Shown here: piece after piece, positions 12,786 to 20,344 of the stretch
How positions within the stretch are numbered: position 1 is the first letter of the stretch
Layout of the letters: each line of letters starts with the position of its first letter
Origin: a virus
Length of the DNA stretch: 37,717 nt
Virus record (IMG/VR): IMGVR_UViG_3300042305_001267
Location: 1-37,717 of that record
Reading direction: 5' to 3' (one strand)
The notes under the pieces: generated by a model
What the model was told of the DNA's origin: nothing
The model's database searches: none
What the model saw: only the letters and a program-made list of their open reading frames with translations
Position numbers and translations under genes: made by a program

Positions 12786-13989
12786 GCAGGACGTTCTAAG
12801 CGCCGCCAAAGAACGCATCGAAAAAACATTCAATGAGTTTGAGCGCGTGTATGTGAGCTTTTCTGCTGGTAAAGACTCGACCGTAATGCTTGGGCTTGTC
12901 GCTGAAGAAGCCCGAAAGCGCGGAAGAAAGTTTGGTCTTCTGTTTATTGATTTAGAAGGTCAGTACAAACTCACGATTAATCACGCCGAGCGAACCTTTA
13001 AAGAACTAGCAGACTGCACCGAGCCTTACTGGGTATGCCTGCCAATCCACCTTCGCAACGCAGTCTCGGTTTATGAGCCCTTCTGGGTATGTTGGGAAAA
13101 AGATAAGCGCAACCTTTGGATTAGAGATCTCCCTGAACAAGCGATCTCGGATGAATCGTTTTTCCCGTTCTTCAAACACGGCATGGAGTTCGAAGAGTTC
13201 GTCCCTGAGTTTGGCGAGTGGTACTCACAAGGAAAGCGCACTGCATGCTTAGTGGGAATTCGCGCCAATGAATCACTGAACCGATTTCGCACAATCGCAA
13301 GCCGGTCCAAGATTAGATTTAACGATTACCAGTGGACAACGAAGGTCACCGAGAACACCTATAACGTATATCCGATTTACGATTGGACAACGGCGGATCT
13401 TTGGACTTGGCACGCAAAATCCGGCGCACCTCACAATGAGCTGTACGATCGGATGTATCAAGCGGGGCTTTCAATTCATCAGATGCGTATTTGTCAGCCT
13501 TATGGGGATGATCAACGGCGCGGACTTTGGCTCTTTCACCTACTTGAACCGCAAACGTGGGCGAAGGTTGTCTACCGCGTGAATGGAGCAAACGGAGGGG
13601 CGCTCTACGTCAAGGAATGGGGCAACATCAACGGGTATCGCACGGTGAATAAACCAAAGGGACACACCTGGAAGTCATTCGCCACACTACTCATTGAATC
13701 AATGCCTCCGCAGACGAAGGAGCACTATCGCGCGAAGATTTTTGTCTTTAATGAATTTTGGAAGACGCGCGGGTATCCTGACGGTATTCCTGACGAAGGA
13801 GACTACGCGCTTGAAGTGAAACGTCAGATTCCTTCGTGGCGTCGCATTTGTAAATCACTCCTTCGAAATGACTTCTGGTGCAAAGGTCTAAGTTTCACGC
13901 AACACAAGAGCGACGCATACAAAGCATATCTTGAGAGAGTGAAGAAGAAGGCTGAAGCTGCCGGGATTCAAATGGAGGCGGTGCTTTAA
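12766..13989 (+). CDS. PAPS reductase-like PP-loop protein, IbrA/YbdN-like (DUF3440 type)
   Basis: A 407-aa adenine-nucleotide alpha-hydrolase-fold protein. The PP-loop SFSAGKDST (S33-A34-G35-K36-D37-S38) follows a helix and strand (EFERVYVSF). Further family-like segments are FGLLFIDLEGQYKLT, VGIRANESLNRFR, a YNVYPIYDWTTADLWTWH stretch and CQPYGDDQRRGLWLFHLLEP. The C-terminal region (about 320-400) is helical. Members of this branch are not known to reduce PAPS; IbrA acts with IbrB in activating eib prophage genes in E. coli. The ATG lies 20 bp inside the upstream gene. Last gene of the cassette. Confidence 0.88.
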   Translation: MSKTYLEQDVLSAAKERIEKTFNEFERVYVSFSAGKDSTVMLGLVAEEARKRGRKFGLLFIDLEGQYKLTINHAERTFKELADCTEPYWVCLPIHLRNAVSVYEPFWVCWEKDKRNLWIRDLPEQAISDESFFPFFKHGMEFEEFVPEFGEWYSQGKRTACLVGIRANESLNRFRTIASRSKIRFNDYQWTTKVTENTYNVYPIYDWTTADLWTWHAKSGAPHNELYDRMYQAGLSIHQMRICQPYGDDQRRGLWLFHLLEPQTWAKVVYRVNGANGGALYVKEWGNINGYRTVNKPKGHTWKSFATLLIESMPPQTKEHYRAKIFVFNEFWKTRGYPDGIPDEGDYALEVKRQIPSWRRICKSLLRNDFWCKGLSFTQHKSDAYKAYLERVKKKAEAAGIQMEAVL

Positions 13990-14253
13990 ATGAACACCCA
14001 GTAAGTCACCCAAAAAGTAACATACTGGATAAAGTTTCGTGAGGCGATGTCAAACGCGGATGCATTTGAATAGATCAACCTATGACAAGGGTTCATGCAA
14101 GCCGGTCGGATCGGGTAGCTCCTGCAACCGACCCTCACGAAAATAGCGCGCTGGTGCCAGGACAAAGATGGGTACGCCCAAAACGAGTCGGGGTAAATGG
14201 ATCTCAAGGAAACACAGCCGGCGCGTGAATTTAAGGACAGATAAGGACAGATA
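13990..14253 (+). other. 264-bp gap after the cassette
   Basis: No convincing gene. One 48-codon frame (14082-14228; product basic, no Shine-Dalgarno) and a shorter 28-codon frame exist. A hairpin GGTCGG/CCGACC (14104-14109 with 14128-14133) lacks a T-run. The gap ends in a duplicated ribosome-binding region. It may be a leader, a promoter region or a decayed gene. Confidence 0.5.
14232..14251 (+). repeat. Tandem 10-bp duplication of the ribosome-binding site
   Basis: TAAGGACAGA occurs twice in succession, the second copy ending 2 bases before the ATG at 14254. Each unit contains an AAGGA Shine-Dalgarno core, 5-7 bases (proximal) and 15-17 bases (distal) from the start codon. Confidence 0.85.
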
Positions 14254-14568
14254 ATGATTCCCGACTCACAACTGGACGAATCCGATCTCGAAGCCCGCAT
14301 ACAAAAGCTAACAACTTCTATTGCGCTCTATTCCGTTGAGATTGATAAGAGACACGACACGATATTGAAACAGCGGGACCGCATCGCGCAGCTTGAGGAG
14401 ATGCTCAGGGTGGCGGAGGAGGCGTTGAAAGATATTAAAAAAGAATCAACTCAAGGCGATGAAACTTCTACGGAGCTATCCTGTCATCATATTTCGTCCG
14501 ATGCGCTCGCCAAACTCGAAGCGATGCGAGGAGTGAAACAGCCCGAGTGGATCTCTGACCCTGAGTAA
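14254..14568 (+). CDS. Coiled-coil hypothetical protein, 104 aa
   Basis: Residues about 8-65 form a regular coiled coil (SDLEARIQKLTTSIALYSVEI, QRDRIAQLEEMLRVAEEALKDI). A polar segment with one Cys and two His follows, then a short helix (SDALAKLEAM). No signal or membrane segment. A strong duplicated Shine-Dalgarno precedes it. Function unknown. Confidence 0.75.
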   Translation: MIPDSQLDESDLEARIQKLTTSIALYSVEIDKRHDTILKQRDRIAQLEEMLRVAEEALKDIKKESTQGDETSTELSCHHISSDALAKLEAMRGVKQPEWISDPE

Positions 14569-14618
14569 TTTGATTTCTCCCCCGACCTATCAGACACTTC
14601 CACAATAGGAGATACACA

Positions 14619-14951
14619 ATGCGTTACTTTATCGGATGCGTCATGTTCATGTTGTGCGGTCAGTCTGAGGCCGGGTCTGTGAAGCTCATGCTCGAGCCCG
14701 CCTTGATCGGGAAAGAAGTCTATATGTCCGGCGGGATCAATATCCACGAGTCGGTCAATCAACTCTTAGGCGTGAACGTGTTCGCTGGGGTCGAAGCCGA
14801 CCAGATGAAAACCTTCAGCATGGAACCCACCGAGATGGCGGAAGTCAAAGCAGTCATGGGCTACGAGAAGATTTCTCTTCAACCAGGTGTCCGTTATTTC
14901 AATAAGAATCAAAATGTTGTGGGATTCATCCGCCTAGAGTACAAGCTCTAA
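14619..14951 (+). CDS. Exported beta-rich protein, 110 aa
   Basis: A signal peptide (MRYFIGCVMFMLCGQSEA, probable cleavage near residue 18) precedes amphipathic strands: SVKLMLEPALIG, VYMSGGINIHE, LLGVNVFAGVEAD, and a final pair QPGVRYFNKN / VVGFIRLEYKL. Alternating residues and a last strand ending in an aromatic plus hydrophobic residue resemble outer-membrane barrel strands, but about 90 residues is short for a closed monomeric barrel. It could be a multimeric outer-membrane or periplasmic protein affecting receptor access (inference). Good Shine-Dalgarno TAGGAGAT. It is convergent with the nuclease gene, overlapping by 4 bp. Confidence 0.72.
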   Translation: MRYFIGCVMFMLCGQSEAGSVKLMLEPALIGKEVYMSGGINIHESVNQLLGVNVFAGVEADQMKTFSMEPTEMAEVKAVMGYEKISLQPGVRYFNKNQNVVGFIRLEYKL

Positions 14952-15319
14952 GCATCCTTGAAATGCTCCAGGTCCGGGGGTGCTTGTTCAGGCTCCCGGA
15001 TTAGTGCCTTTAAAACATCCTCCACACCTCTAGCGACAAACGCGATCCCGCCCTGGGATTTGAACTCCTCGATAAACTCGATCTGTTCCTTGCTCACCAC
15101 CCCGTCGGACTTCTTCACTTCAACGGCCAGTGGTCGACCTCTCCAGATCCCTAGAATATCTGGCACACCTTTACGGTAGTAGGCAGACCGGTGAGTCGCC
15201 CTGGTGTGATTCGTGTTCCTCCAGACCATGCACTTCGGCTGTGCAGAGAGGAAATCAAGGATCTCTTTAACGAGTGGAGTTTCCGATTCTCTCGAGGATT
15301 TGATCTTGTTTATTCTCAA
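14948..15319 (-). CDS. VRR-NUC domain nuclease
   Basis: This 123-aa PD-(D/E)xK nuclease has the VRR-NUC pattern: a helical start with SETPLVKEILDFL, KGVPDILGIWRGRPLAVEVKK (catalytic D in PDIL, then E-x-K) and the hallmark EQIEFIEEFKSQGGIAFVARGVEDVL. Family members process branched DNA or act as Holliday-junction nucleases. Here it is the last gene of the late operon, so a role in trimming packaging substrates is plausible. The start is a TTG at 15319 inside the upstream holin-like gene. Confidence 0.9.
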   Translation of the reverse strand: MRINKIKSSRESETPLVKEILDFLSAQPKCMVWRNTNHTRATHRSAYYRKGVPDILGIWRGRPLAVEVKKSDGVVSKEQIEFIEEFKSQGGIAFVARGVEDVLKALIREPEQAPPDLEHFKDA

Positions 15320-15479
15320 TCCGCTCGAGCCTCTTCTCGATTCTTGCTTCTATCTTCTCGGCGTCCTTAGCCGTTTGGAAATTAGCGTACACAAACGAAG
15401 TCATGGTGACCGCTGCAATTAACGTGGCCGCAGTCCAGGCAATCCATTGCCGCATTGAGAAGGGATTCCATTCCCGCAT
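15267..15479 (-). CDS. Membrane plus coiled-coil protein, holin or i-spanin candidate
   Basis: The 70-aa protein has one membrane segment (about residues 12-31, IAWTAATLIAAVTMTSFVYA) and a charged heptad helix (AEKIEARIEKRLERIENKQDQIL). The single-TM, coiled-coil layout fits an inner-membrane spanin (Rz-like) or a small holin. The lipoprotein gene immediately upstream supports a spanin pair, but the coil is shorter than in lambda Rz. Confidence 0.62.
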   Translation of the reverse strand: MREWNPFSMRQWIAWTAATLIAAVTMTSFVYANFQTAKDAEKIEARIEKRLERIENKQDQILERIGNSTR

Positions 15480-15484
15480 AGAAT

Positions 15485-15754
15485 TTAACTACCCTGTTCG
15501 CAGGATTTAAGCCGTTCCTTGAGGTTGATGATGTCGGAGTTCATTCTCTCCCACTCAGCGGTAAGGACGACGCGGCACTTATCGAGGTTCTGCGCATCGG
15601 GCTGGCAGGTGGAAACGGGAATATCTTCGGAAGGCTTACGACCTTTGAGAGTCCCATCCCAAACAGGAAGGTCCATGATGTAAGACGTGTACGCCACAGA
15701 CGCACACGAGGTCAGGAGAGCACAGAACGCGAAACCGAGGATGAATTGCTTCAT
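15485..15754 (-). CDS. Small lipoprotein, o-spanin candidate
   Basis: This 89-aa protein has a lipoprotein signal (MKQFILGFAFCALLTSC) with lipobox LTSC and the lipidated cysteine at residue 17. The mature part has two cysteines (CQPDAQNLDKC) and a terminal helix (EWERMNSDIINLKERLKSCE). It would be anchored in the outer membrane. In a lysis cluster such a protein usually completes outer-membrane disruption with an inner-membrane partner. The ATG overlaps the upstream stop. Confidence 0.7.
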   Translation of the reverse strand: MKQFILGFAFCALLTSCASVAYTSYIMDLPVWDGTLKGRKPSEDIPVSTCQPDAQNLDKCRVVLTAEWERMNSDIINLKERLKSCEQGS

Positions 15755-15912
15755 GGGCGACCCGACTTCTTAGCTTCTTCTAAATCTTTGCGGAGTTTCT
15801 CGAGCTCTGACTCGATCTTCTGAGTTGGAGTTTTAGTGAACCACTTGTCGAGAATAGGAAGGGCCTTAATGATTGCCATCAGTGCGGATGCGATACCTGA
15901 AATCCAACCCAT
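15751..15912 (-). CDS. Small amphipathic-helix protein, 53 aa
   Basis: ATG at 15912 after a G-rich Shine-Dalgarno. Residues 1-22 (MGWISGIASALMAIIKALPI) are hydrophobic, like a short membrane or membrane-surface helix. The rest is a charged coil (KIESELEKLRKDLEEAKKS). It lies between the lipoprotein and another lysis-region gene and overlaps the lipoprotein start by 4 bp. It may be a holin or antiholin. Confidence 0.7.
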   Translation of the reverse strand: MGWISGIASALMAIIKALPILDKWFTKTPTQKIESELEKLRKDLEEAKKSGRP

Positions 15913-15927
15913 AAGGCCCCCCGAAAA

Positions 15928-16197
15928 TTAGATCTTCTTAATAACTTCAGCGATAGGCAGAGCAACGGCTGCGATGAACGCACCCTTGTCTTCTGCGATC
16001 TCACTCTTGATCTGGTCGACACCTTGAAGTGCGGGAGGAAGGATCGCGATTGCTGCTACCACGATAGCAGGAAGGTCCTGACCCGGCTGCCATCCATCCG
16101 CGGTAGCTTGCTTCACAGCATCAACCACAGAGGCGAGCCCCATTCCGAGCTCGTACATTTCCTTAGACACTTCGACTTGAACCATTTGCTTTGCCAT
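15928..16197 (-). CDS. Hypothetical lysis-region protein, 89 aa
   Basis: Begins MAKQMVQVEVSKEMYELG; the middle holds a DGWQPGQDLPAIVVAAIAIL segment and the end GAFIAAVALPIAEVIKKI. Similar short proteins occur beside lysis and tail genes of siphoviruses, without a known role. Two moderately hydrophobic stretches are too polar-flanked to call membrane spans with certainty. Shine-Dalgarno TAGGAGATA, shared with the tail tube and 14619 genes. Confidence 0.72.
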   Translation of the reverse strand: MAKQMVQVEVSKEMYELGMGLASVVDAVKQATADGWQPGQDLPAIVVAAIAILPPALQGVDQIKSEIAEDKGAFIAAVALPIAEVIKKI

Positions 16198-16222
16198 AAG
16201 ACCTATCTCCTAGTTTAGGTGG

Positions 16223-16660
16223 TTAAGTGTAAATAACAACCGCCCTAAAATCACCCGTTAAGTACCAGTAAAGCAAGCGCTTTGGATCGATATTAGGACA
16301 GGTCTTCCCTTGGGCCTTCGCTGTGTCGAACTCGTGGTGACAAAAGAGGTTCCACTGTAGCCAGTTATGACACCTCCGCATGTCCTCGAGAGTGGAGTGT
16401 AGAACGTCGAATTGTGCTTTAGAGAATTTATCCGTTCCAACGAGGCAGATCCCGATGTTACCCTCGTTGTGGCCTTTAACGTGTGCGCCCTTTTGATTGA
16501 GCCCCCGAGTATGGACCCTGGTTCCGTCGGGTTGGATTACCACGTGGTACCCACAGCCTCCGAATCCCTTAGCAATATGATCCTTCGTCATCGCATCAAT
16601 GCTGATTAGCTTCCCGTTCGGTGTAGCTGAGCAGTGAATTGTTACTTTCTCGACTTTCAT
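16223..16660 (-). CDS. N-acetylmuramoyl-L-alanine amidase (T7 lysozyme-like endolysin)
   Basis: A 145-aa Amidase_2 endolysin that cleaves the amide bond between MurNAc and the peptide stem. Zinc ligands are in place: H9 (IHCSAT), H108 or H109 (CHHEFD) and C121 (GKTCPNID), with K119 equivalent to the T7 lysozyme lysine. GYHVVIQPDG (37-46) and GNIGICLVG (67-75) are family segments. It has no signal peptide, so it needs a holin or pinholin for access. Its start codon overlaps the stop of the 22-residue membrane peptide gene. Confidence 0.95.
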   Translation of the reverse strand: MKVEKVTIHCSATPNGKLISIDAMTKDHIAKGFGGCGYHVVIQPDGTRVHTRGLNQKGAHVKGHNEGNIGICLVGTDKFSKAQFDVLHSTLEDMRRCHNWLQWNLFCHHEFDTAKAQGKTCPNIDPKRLLYWYLTGDFRAVVIYT

Positions 16661-16725
16661 CGAATAAGCACCCCGCAGATCACTCCCACAGAGAAGATCA
16701 AAATCATGTACTCGATATCCATCAT
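16657..16725 (-). CDS. Tiny membrane peptide, 22 aa
   Basis: ATG at 16725 overlaps the stop of the fibre-like gene and its own stop overlaps the amidase ATG (both ATGA). The product is MMDIEYMILIFSVGVICGVL plus IR: two acidic residues, a single hydrophobic helix and a terminal Arg. Double coupling in the lysis cassette suggests real translation. It may be a mini-holin, a lysis regulator or only a coupling leader for the amidase. Confidence 0.55.
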   Translation of the reverse strand: MMDIEYMILIFSVGVICGVLIR

Positions 16726-17273
16726 GCGGGGAAAATTGCTACTGAGAAAGTTGCGTCCTCTGTGGCCGCAATAACGTCACCTGCCTTGCACCACATGCCC
16801 CCAGTTCTGGCCCCAGGAGAAACGGAAGTAATTGTTAGGTGATATCTCATTTGAACGCCACCAGATACTACCAGTCGAATCGTCTCACCTGCTCCAACAA
16901 ATTGGCTTATGTTAAAGAAATATCCTTTTCCATTCCCAACCGGGTCCGTAAATTCTGTGTTGGTAAGAGGAACAAAGTAAGTTCCTTCAGAAACTCGAGC
17001 AGTAAAATTAGGTGTAATGCTGTTAGTTATTACATGACCACGAAGAAACCCGTTAATACTAACGCTAAGGTCACTCGTAGCGGCTGTAATATTACCGACG
17101 ATTTCCTGATACCCCTTAGCGAGCCACGTCTCAGAGTTGATCGTAATGCTTCCGTTGTTCGCAGCTCCAGAAACCCACACATATTTACCCGCCGGTACTG
17201 TGTAAGAACTAGAGGCGTTTCCGGTATCGACGCTCTCAGGATTCCCTAAAAAACCAAATGTAGCTGATGGCAT
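16722..17273 (-). CDS. Fibre/appendage-like virion protein, 183 aa
   Basis: A beta-rich protein low in charge and rich in G/S/T/N (SSSYTVPAGKYVWVSGAANN, GSITINSETWLA, AGETIRLVVSGG). The repeated short strands and the C-terminal VIAATEDATFSVAIFPA look like a jelly-roll receptor-binding or collar domain of tail fibres. It is the last virion gene before lysis, the usual place for receptor-binding proteins. Confidence 0.62.
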   Translation of the reverse strand: MPSATFGFLGNPESVDTGNASSSYTVPAGKYVWVSGAANNGSITINSETWLAKGYQEIVGNITAATSDLSVSINGFLRGHVITNSITPNFTARVSEGTYFVPLTNTEFTDPVGNGKGYFFNISQFVGAGETIRLVVSGGVQMRYHLTITSVSPGARTGGMWCKAGDVIAATEDATFSVAIFPA

Positions 17274-17281
17274 ATATTCCC

Positions 17282-17779
17282 TTAGGTGTAGACGTACTCT
17301 AGATTAAAATCAAAGCCGACGCCCACGGTTTGAACTGCGGTGATATCCAAGCGAACCAAATCCCCGGCGAGGAGTGAGGTCACCCCGATTACTGCGTTGG
17401 TACTAAGCGCATAGTCGCCTGAAGTGTACGCCACAGACGGACGCGTGGAGAAGATTGTAGTCCAAGCCCCAGCCCCGCGCTTGTACTTGATATCAATTTC
17501 TACGGACCCCGCCGTGCCTGCGGTCTGAGCGATGAGACGCGCACCCTGGACGGTGATGTTGTTCGAGATACGGGTAAACATCACTTCATTCTGTGGACCC
17601 TTTAAAGAGTATGGACCCGCCGCGTTAAACTCGATGACTAGGATGGCGTTGATTGAGTTTTCAGCCGAGACGATTCGAGACTCGTGGTCGTCGAAATTGT
17701 CCTTCATCTTCTGAAAGAGTTCTTTCGCGGTAGGTTCCCCGACCTGAATCTGCGCCGTAGTAATCGCCGTAAAAGCCAT
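17282..17779 (-). CDS. Tail appendage-like virion protein, 165 aa
   Basis: The N-terminal helix (AKELFQKMKDNFDDHESRIVSAENS) suggests trimerisation and attachment. It is followed by a beta-rich C-terminal domain (YSLKGPQNEVMFTRISNNITVQGARL, SVEIDIKYKRGAGAWTTIFSTRP, DLVRLDITAVQTVGVGFDFNLEYVYT). That helix-then-sandwich layout is typical of short tail-spike or fibre subunits. Good Shine-Dalgarno (TAGGG). It lies between the hub-like 851-aa protein and the fibre-like protein. Confidence 0.65.
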   Translation of the reverse strand: MAFTAITTAQIQVGEPTAKELFQKMKDNFDDHESRIVSAENSINAILVIEFNAAGPYSLKGPQNEVMFTRISNNITVQGARLIAQTAGTAGSVEIDIKYKRGAGAWTTIFSTRPSVAYTSGDYALSTNAVIGVTSLLAGDLVRLDITAVQTVGVGFDFNLEYVYT

Positions 17780-17788
17780 AAATAAACC

Positions 17789-20344
17789 CTACCAGATTAA
17801 ATGGAGCCCGAAAGTCTCGGAGTCGTTATCGATCATTCCATAAGTGTCCGTGATGTAACCTTGCACGGCGCGTTGAGAGTCATTGGAGTTTAAGAAATCT
17901 TCAGCCGTGTTTTCCGTAATCACAGAGCAACGAGAGAAGGCTTGGGCTAGGTCCTCTAGTTCCAATGAAGTCTCAAACGCACTCCTAGACGCCCTCTGTA
18001 CGGCCCCCACTTTACGGCTGGAGTTAGACCCTATGCGCTCGTAAATCTTCTCGTGGGAGAGCACCACAGCCTCGTTGACCTCGGTTTCAATGGCCTTTAG
18101 CTTTGTCTCTACAGTCATGATTGTAGAGGCGTACTCTAGGAGAAACGCCCACCGCTCAGCCGCAGTCTGTGCGTCCTGCTCGAATGCTAGAAACGTATCA
18201 ATGATAAATTCATTCTGAGTCTTAGTGAGGTACTGCCCAACGTCCGAGGTATGGGTCACCTCGTTGAAGAGCTCCTCTTTGGAGACGATGTCGTATTCTT
18301 TGAACTTGTAGCGAACCTTAGCGGTTTTAATAATCTTAGAAGAATCAGCTTTAATCGAGAAGGAAAGCACGTCCCGCTCTGAGAGGTTGAGAGACTCAGT
18401 GCTCCTCTTCGGGCGGAGTACGTTATAGGCCAATTCAAAATCATTGTTCTGTATCAACGACCCGAACACCGACTTATTAATTTCAGATATCACGTCTCGA
18501 ATCTTTGGAGGCTTAGTATCAGAAGCCTTCTTAGGGATTAACACGCCAAGAGGGGAGGAGTTTAAAACCGAAGCCTCATCAAAGGAAGTGGAGTCAATCG
18601 ACGAGGAGAGACCCGCGTCAATGAGAAGGTCCTCTACGATCTGAGCTCCAGTCTTTAGAAGAACCCCGCCAGTTCCACCAGTGGAAGACTTACCTATAAC
18701 ATCCAAGGACAACACATCCTCGTCGTTGTTAAACACTGAGAGCCTTTTACCTAGACCAGTCCCAGACTGAGAGTAGCTGGAGTTAGTTCTAAGAGTCATT
18801 TGGGTATCAGAGTCCACGGATAGGATCTCAAAGAAATTAGCTTGAGGAGAAACCCTAACCCAATCATTAACCTTAAACTCTGCCAGGAATAGAGTTCCAG
18901 ATCCCGACACCACGCGGCTAGCAGAGGTCAGTGTAATAGTCCCAGTGGGAGTGAACTCAGGCGCGACGTTAAACTCCGCGAGTGGGTCTAGCGTGAGTAC
19001 CGCCGTTGAAGCGTCGTAGTCATAGTCACGATCGATGATGAGTTTATCTGTGTTGATATAGACGTTGCTCACCGAGGGTCGGACGACTGTAGTTCCGTTA
19101 GCCGGGAGTGCTGCGAGGTTTGTCGTGGTCCGAATCCCGTTCCCGTTGATCTGGTCAACGATGAACGACTCGCCGTCAATCAGGATATTGTCCCCAGGAA
19201 GAATGTCCGAAGGGTCGTCCACTGTGAAGTAATCGAGAGTAAACCCCTCATCAATCGTAGTCGAAGGCTCTCTTGTAGAATGCCCTGCAATGAGCCACTC
19301 CCTATTTACCCACCGAGAGGAGTACTCTGATTCAAAAGAGATCGTGAGCCCCGCAGTAGTTAACCCCGTGTAGTTCTGAGTGAGGGTGATCTGAGTATTA
19401 GAGTCCACTGTCTTAATCGTGAAGTCGTCCTCAACCCCGTTAAACGTGACCTTATCCCCGATAGAAAGATACTTCAGAAACTCCGTGCTAGATCCAGTCA
19501 CCACAGGAGAGGCGGCGGTGAGGGTCACCGTCCCACCCAAAGGGTACCCGTCTAAGAATTGGTCAATGTTTAGTGGGCGATACCCGAAGTTATACCCGTA
19601 AACAATCCGCTGCTTTCTCTTAGCTTCTGAGTCCGTGATCCTGGCTCCAACGTAGTCCGCCATATCCACAAGAGGGACTGGAGCCCTAAGCTCGTTGATT
19701 AGATCCTTACACGAGAATGAGACGTTGGTAGGAGTCCACGCCTTCCCCACCACTCGACCACGGAAGAGAAGCCTAGCTTCTGTGGCTGGGAGTGATCTGT
19801 TCCACGAGTAAACGAAAACCCGTTGATTCTCCCAGGTGAGTTTATCAAAACGAGACTTCCAATAGGTTTGATCGTTGAAGAATCGTACAGATCCAGACCC
19901 TTCAATTGCGACACCGATCTGATTCTGATTGTCGAGCTCCAGAGTGAAATCGGAGGTATCGGATAAAAGAGGCAGCCAGTAAACGTCGTGACCTGTTTCG
20001 AGATCAAACGGTGCTTTCACTCCGTTATTAGAGTAAAAGTTCTTCTCGGTTAGAGTGATAAAACGAGCGTTAGGATTCCCGCTACCAGAAGCACGAAGAT
20101 ACAGAATAGAAGCAGATTCGTCATAGTAGTACTGACCCGCTGATAGTGAGGCACTAGATCCAGCGACTAGAGCCGTCCCGTTATCCTCGACCGACAAGAT
20201 CTTAGGACTAGAGAACTCGGTTAACTTATACACCGACCCAGAATGTAGAACCCACCCCATGAGACGACGACCACTCTCTAGGACTACTAGAGCGATCTTC
20301 TCGGAGGATTCTTTCTCCTTATATTCTGAGAAGGTGGTGACCAC
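17789..20344 (-). CDS. Large tail-tip / hub protein, 851 aa
   Basis: This is the largest protein of the genome. The N-terminal 220 residues (LVVLESGRRLMGWVLHSGSVYK, DFTLELDNQ, LLFRGRVVGKAW) read like a phage tail-hub region. A domain is duplicated: residues 271-325 and 468-522 share G-T-(V/I)-T-L-T-x-A-S-x-V-V-(T/S)-G-S and VDS(N/D)TQ(I/M)TL. The C-terminal third is helical with a long coil (VETKLKAIETEVNEAVVLSHEKI). Position downstream of tape measure and distal tail protein supports a central tail-tip role. GTG start overlaps the upstream stop (TAGTG). Confidence 0.72.
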   Translation of the reverse strand: MVTTFSEYKEKESSEKIALVVLESGRRLMGWVLHSGSVYKLTEFSSPKILSVEDNGTALVAGSSASLSAGQYYYDESASILYLRASGSGNPNARFITLTEKNFYSNNGVKAPFDLETGHDVYWLPLLSDTSDFTLELDNQNQIGVAIEGSGSVRFFNDQTYWKSRFDKLTWENQRVFVYSWNRSLPATEARLLFRGRVVGKAWTPTNVSFSCKDLINELRAPVPLVDMADYVGARITDSEAKRKQRIVYGYNFGYRPLNIDQFLDGYPLGGTVTLTAASPVVTGSSTEFLKYLSIGDKVTFNGVEDDFTIKTVDSNTQITLTQNYTGLTTAGLTISFESEYSSRWVNREWLIAGHSTREPSTTIDEGFTLDYFTVDDPSDILPGDNILIDGESFIVDQINGNGIRTTTNLAALPANGTTVVRPSVSNVYINTDKLIIDRDYDYDASTAVLTLDPLAEFNVAPEFTPTGTITLTSASRVVSGSGTLFLAEFKVNDWVRVSPQANFFEILSVDSDTQMTLRTNSSYSQSGTGLGKRLSVFNNDEDVLSLDVIGKSSTGGTGGVLLKTGAQIVEDLLIDAGLSSSIDSTSFDEASVLNSSPLGVLIPKKASDTKPPKIRDVISEINKSVFGSLIQNNDFELAYNVLRPKRSTESLNLSERDVLSFSIKADSSKIIKTAKVRYKFKEYDIVSKEELFNEVTHTSDVGQYLTKTQNEFIIDTFLAFEQDAQTAAERWAFLLEYASTIMTVETKLKAIETEVNEAVVLSHEKIYERIGSNSSRKVGAVQRASRSAFETSLELEDLAQAFSRCSVITENTAEDFLNSNDSQRAVQGYITDTYGMIDNDSETFGLHLIW

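Noticed and set aside
14082-14228. 48-codon plus-strand frame in the gap
   Set aside because: No Shine-Dalgarno, basic low-complexity product; kept only as a remark on the gap.
13986-14300. Minus-strand frame of 104 codons over the gap after the cassette
   Set aside because: Serine/cysteine/tyrosine-rich composition, no ribosome-binding site, overlaps the start of a better plus-strand gene, and no minus-strand operon passes here.
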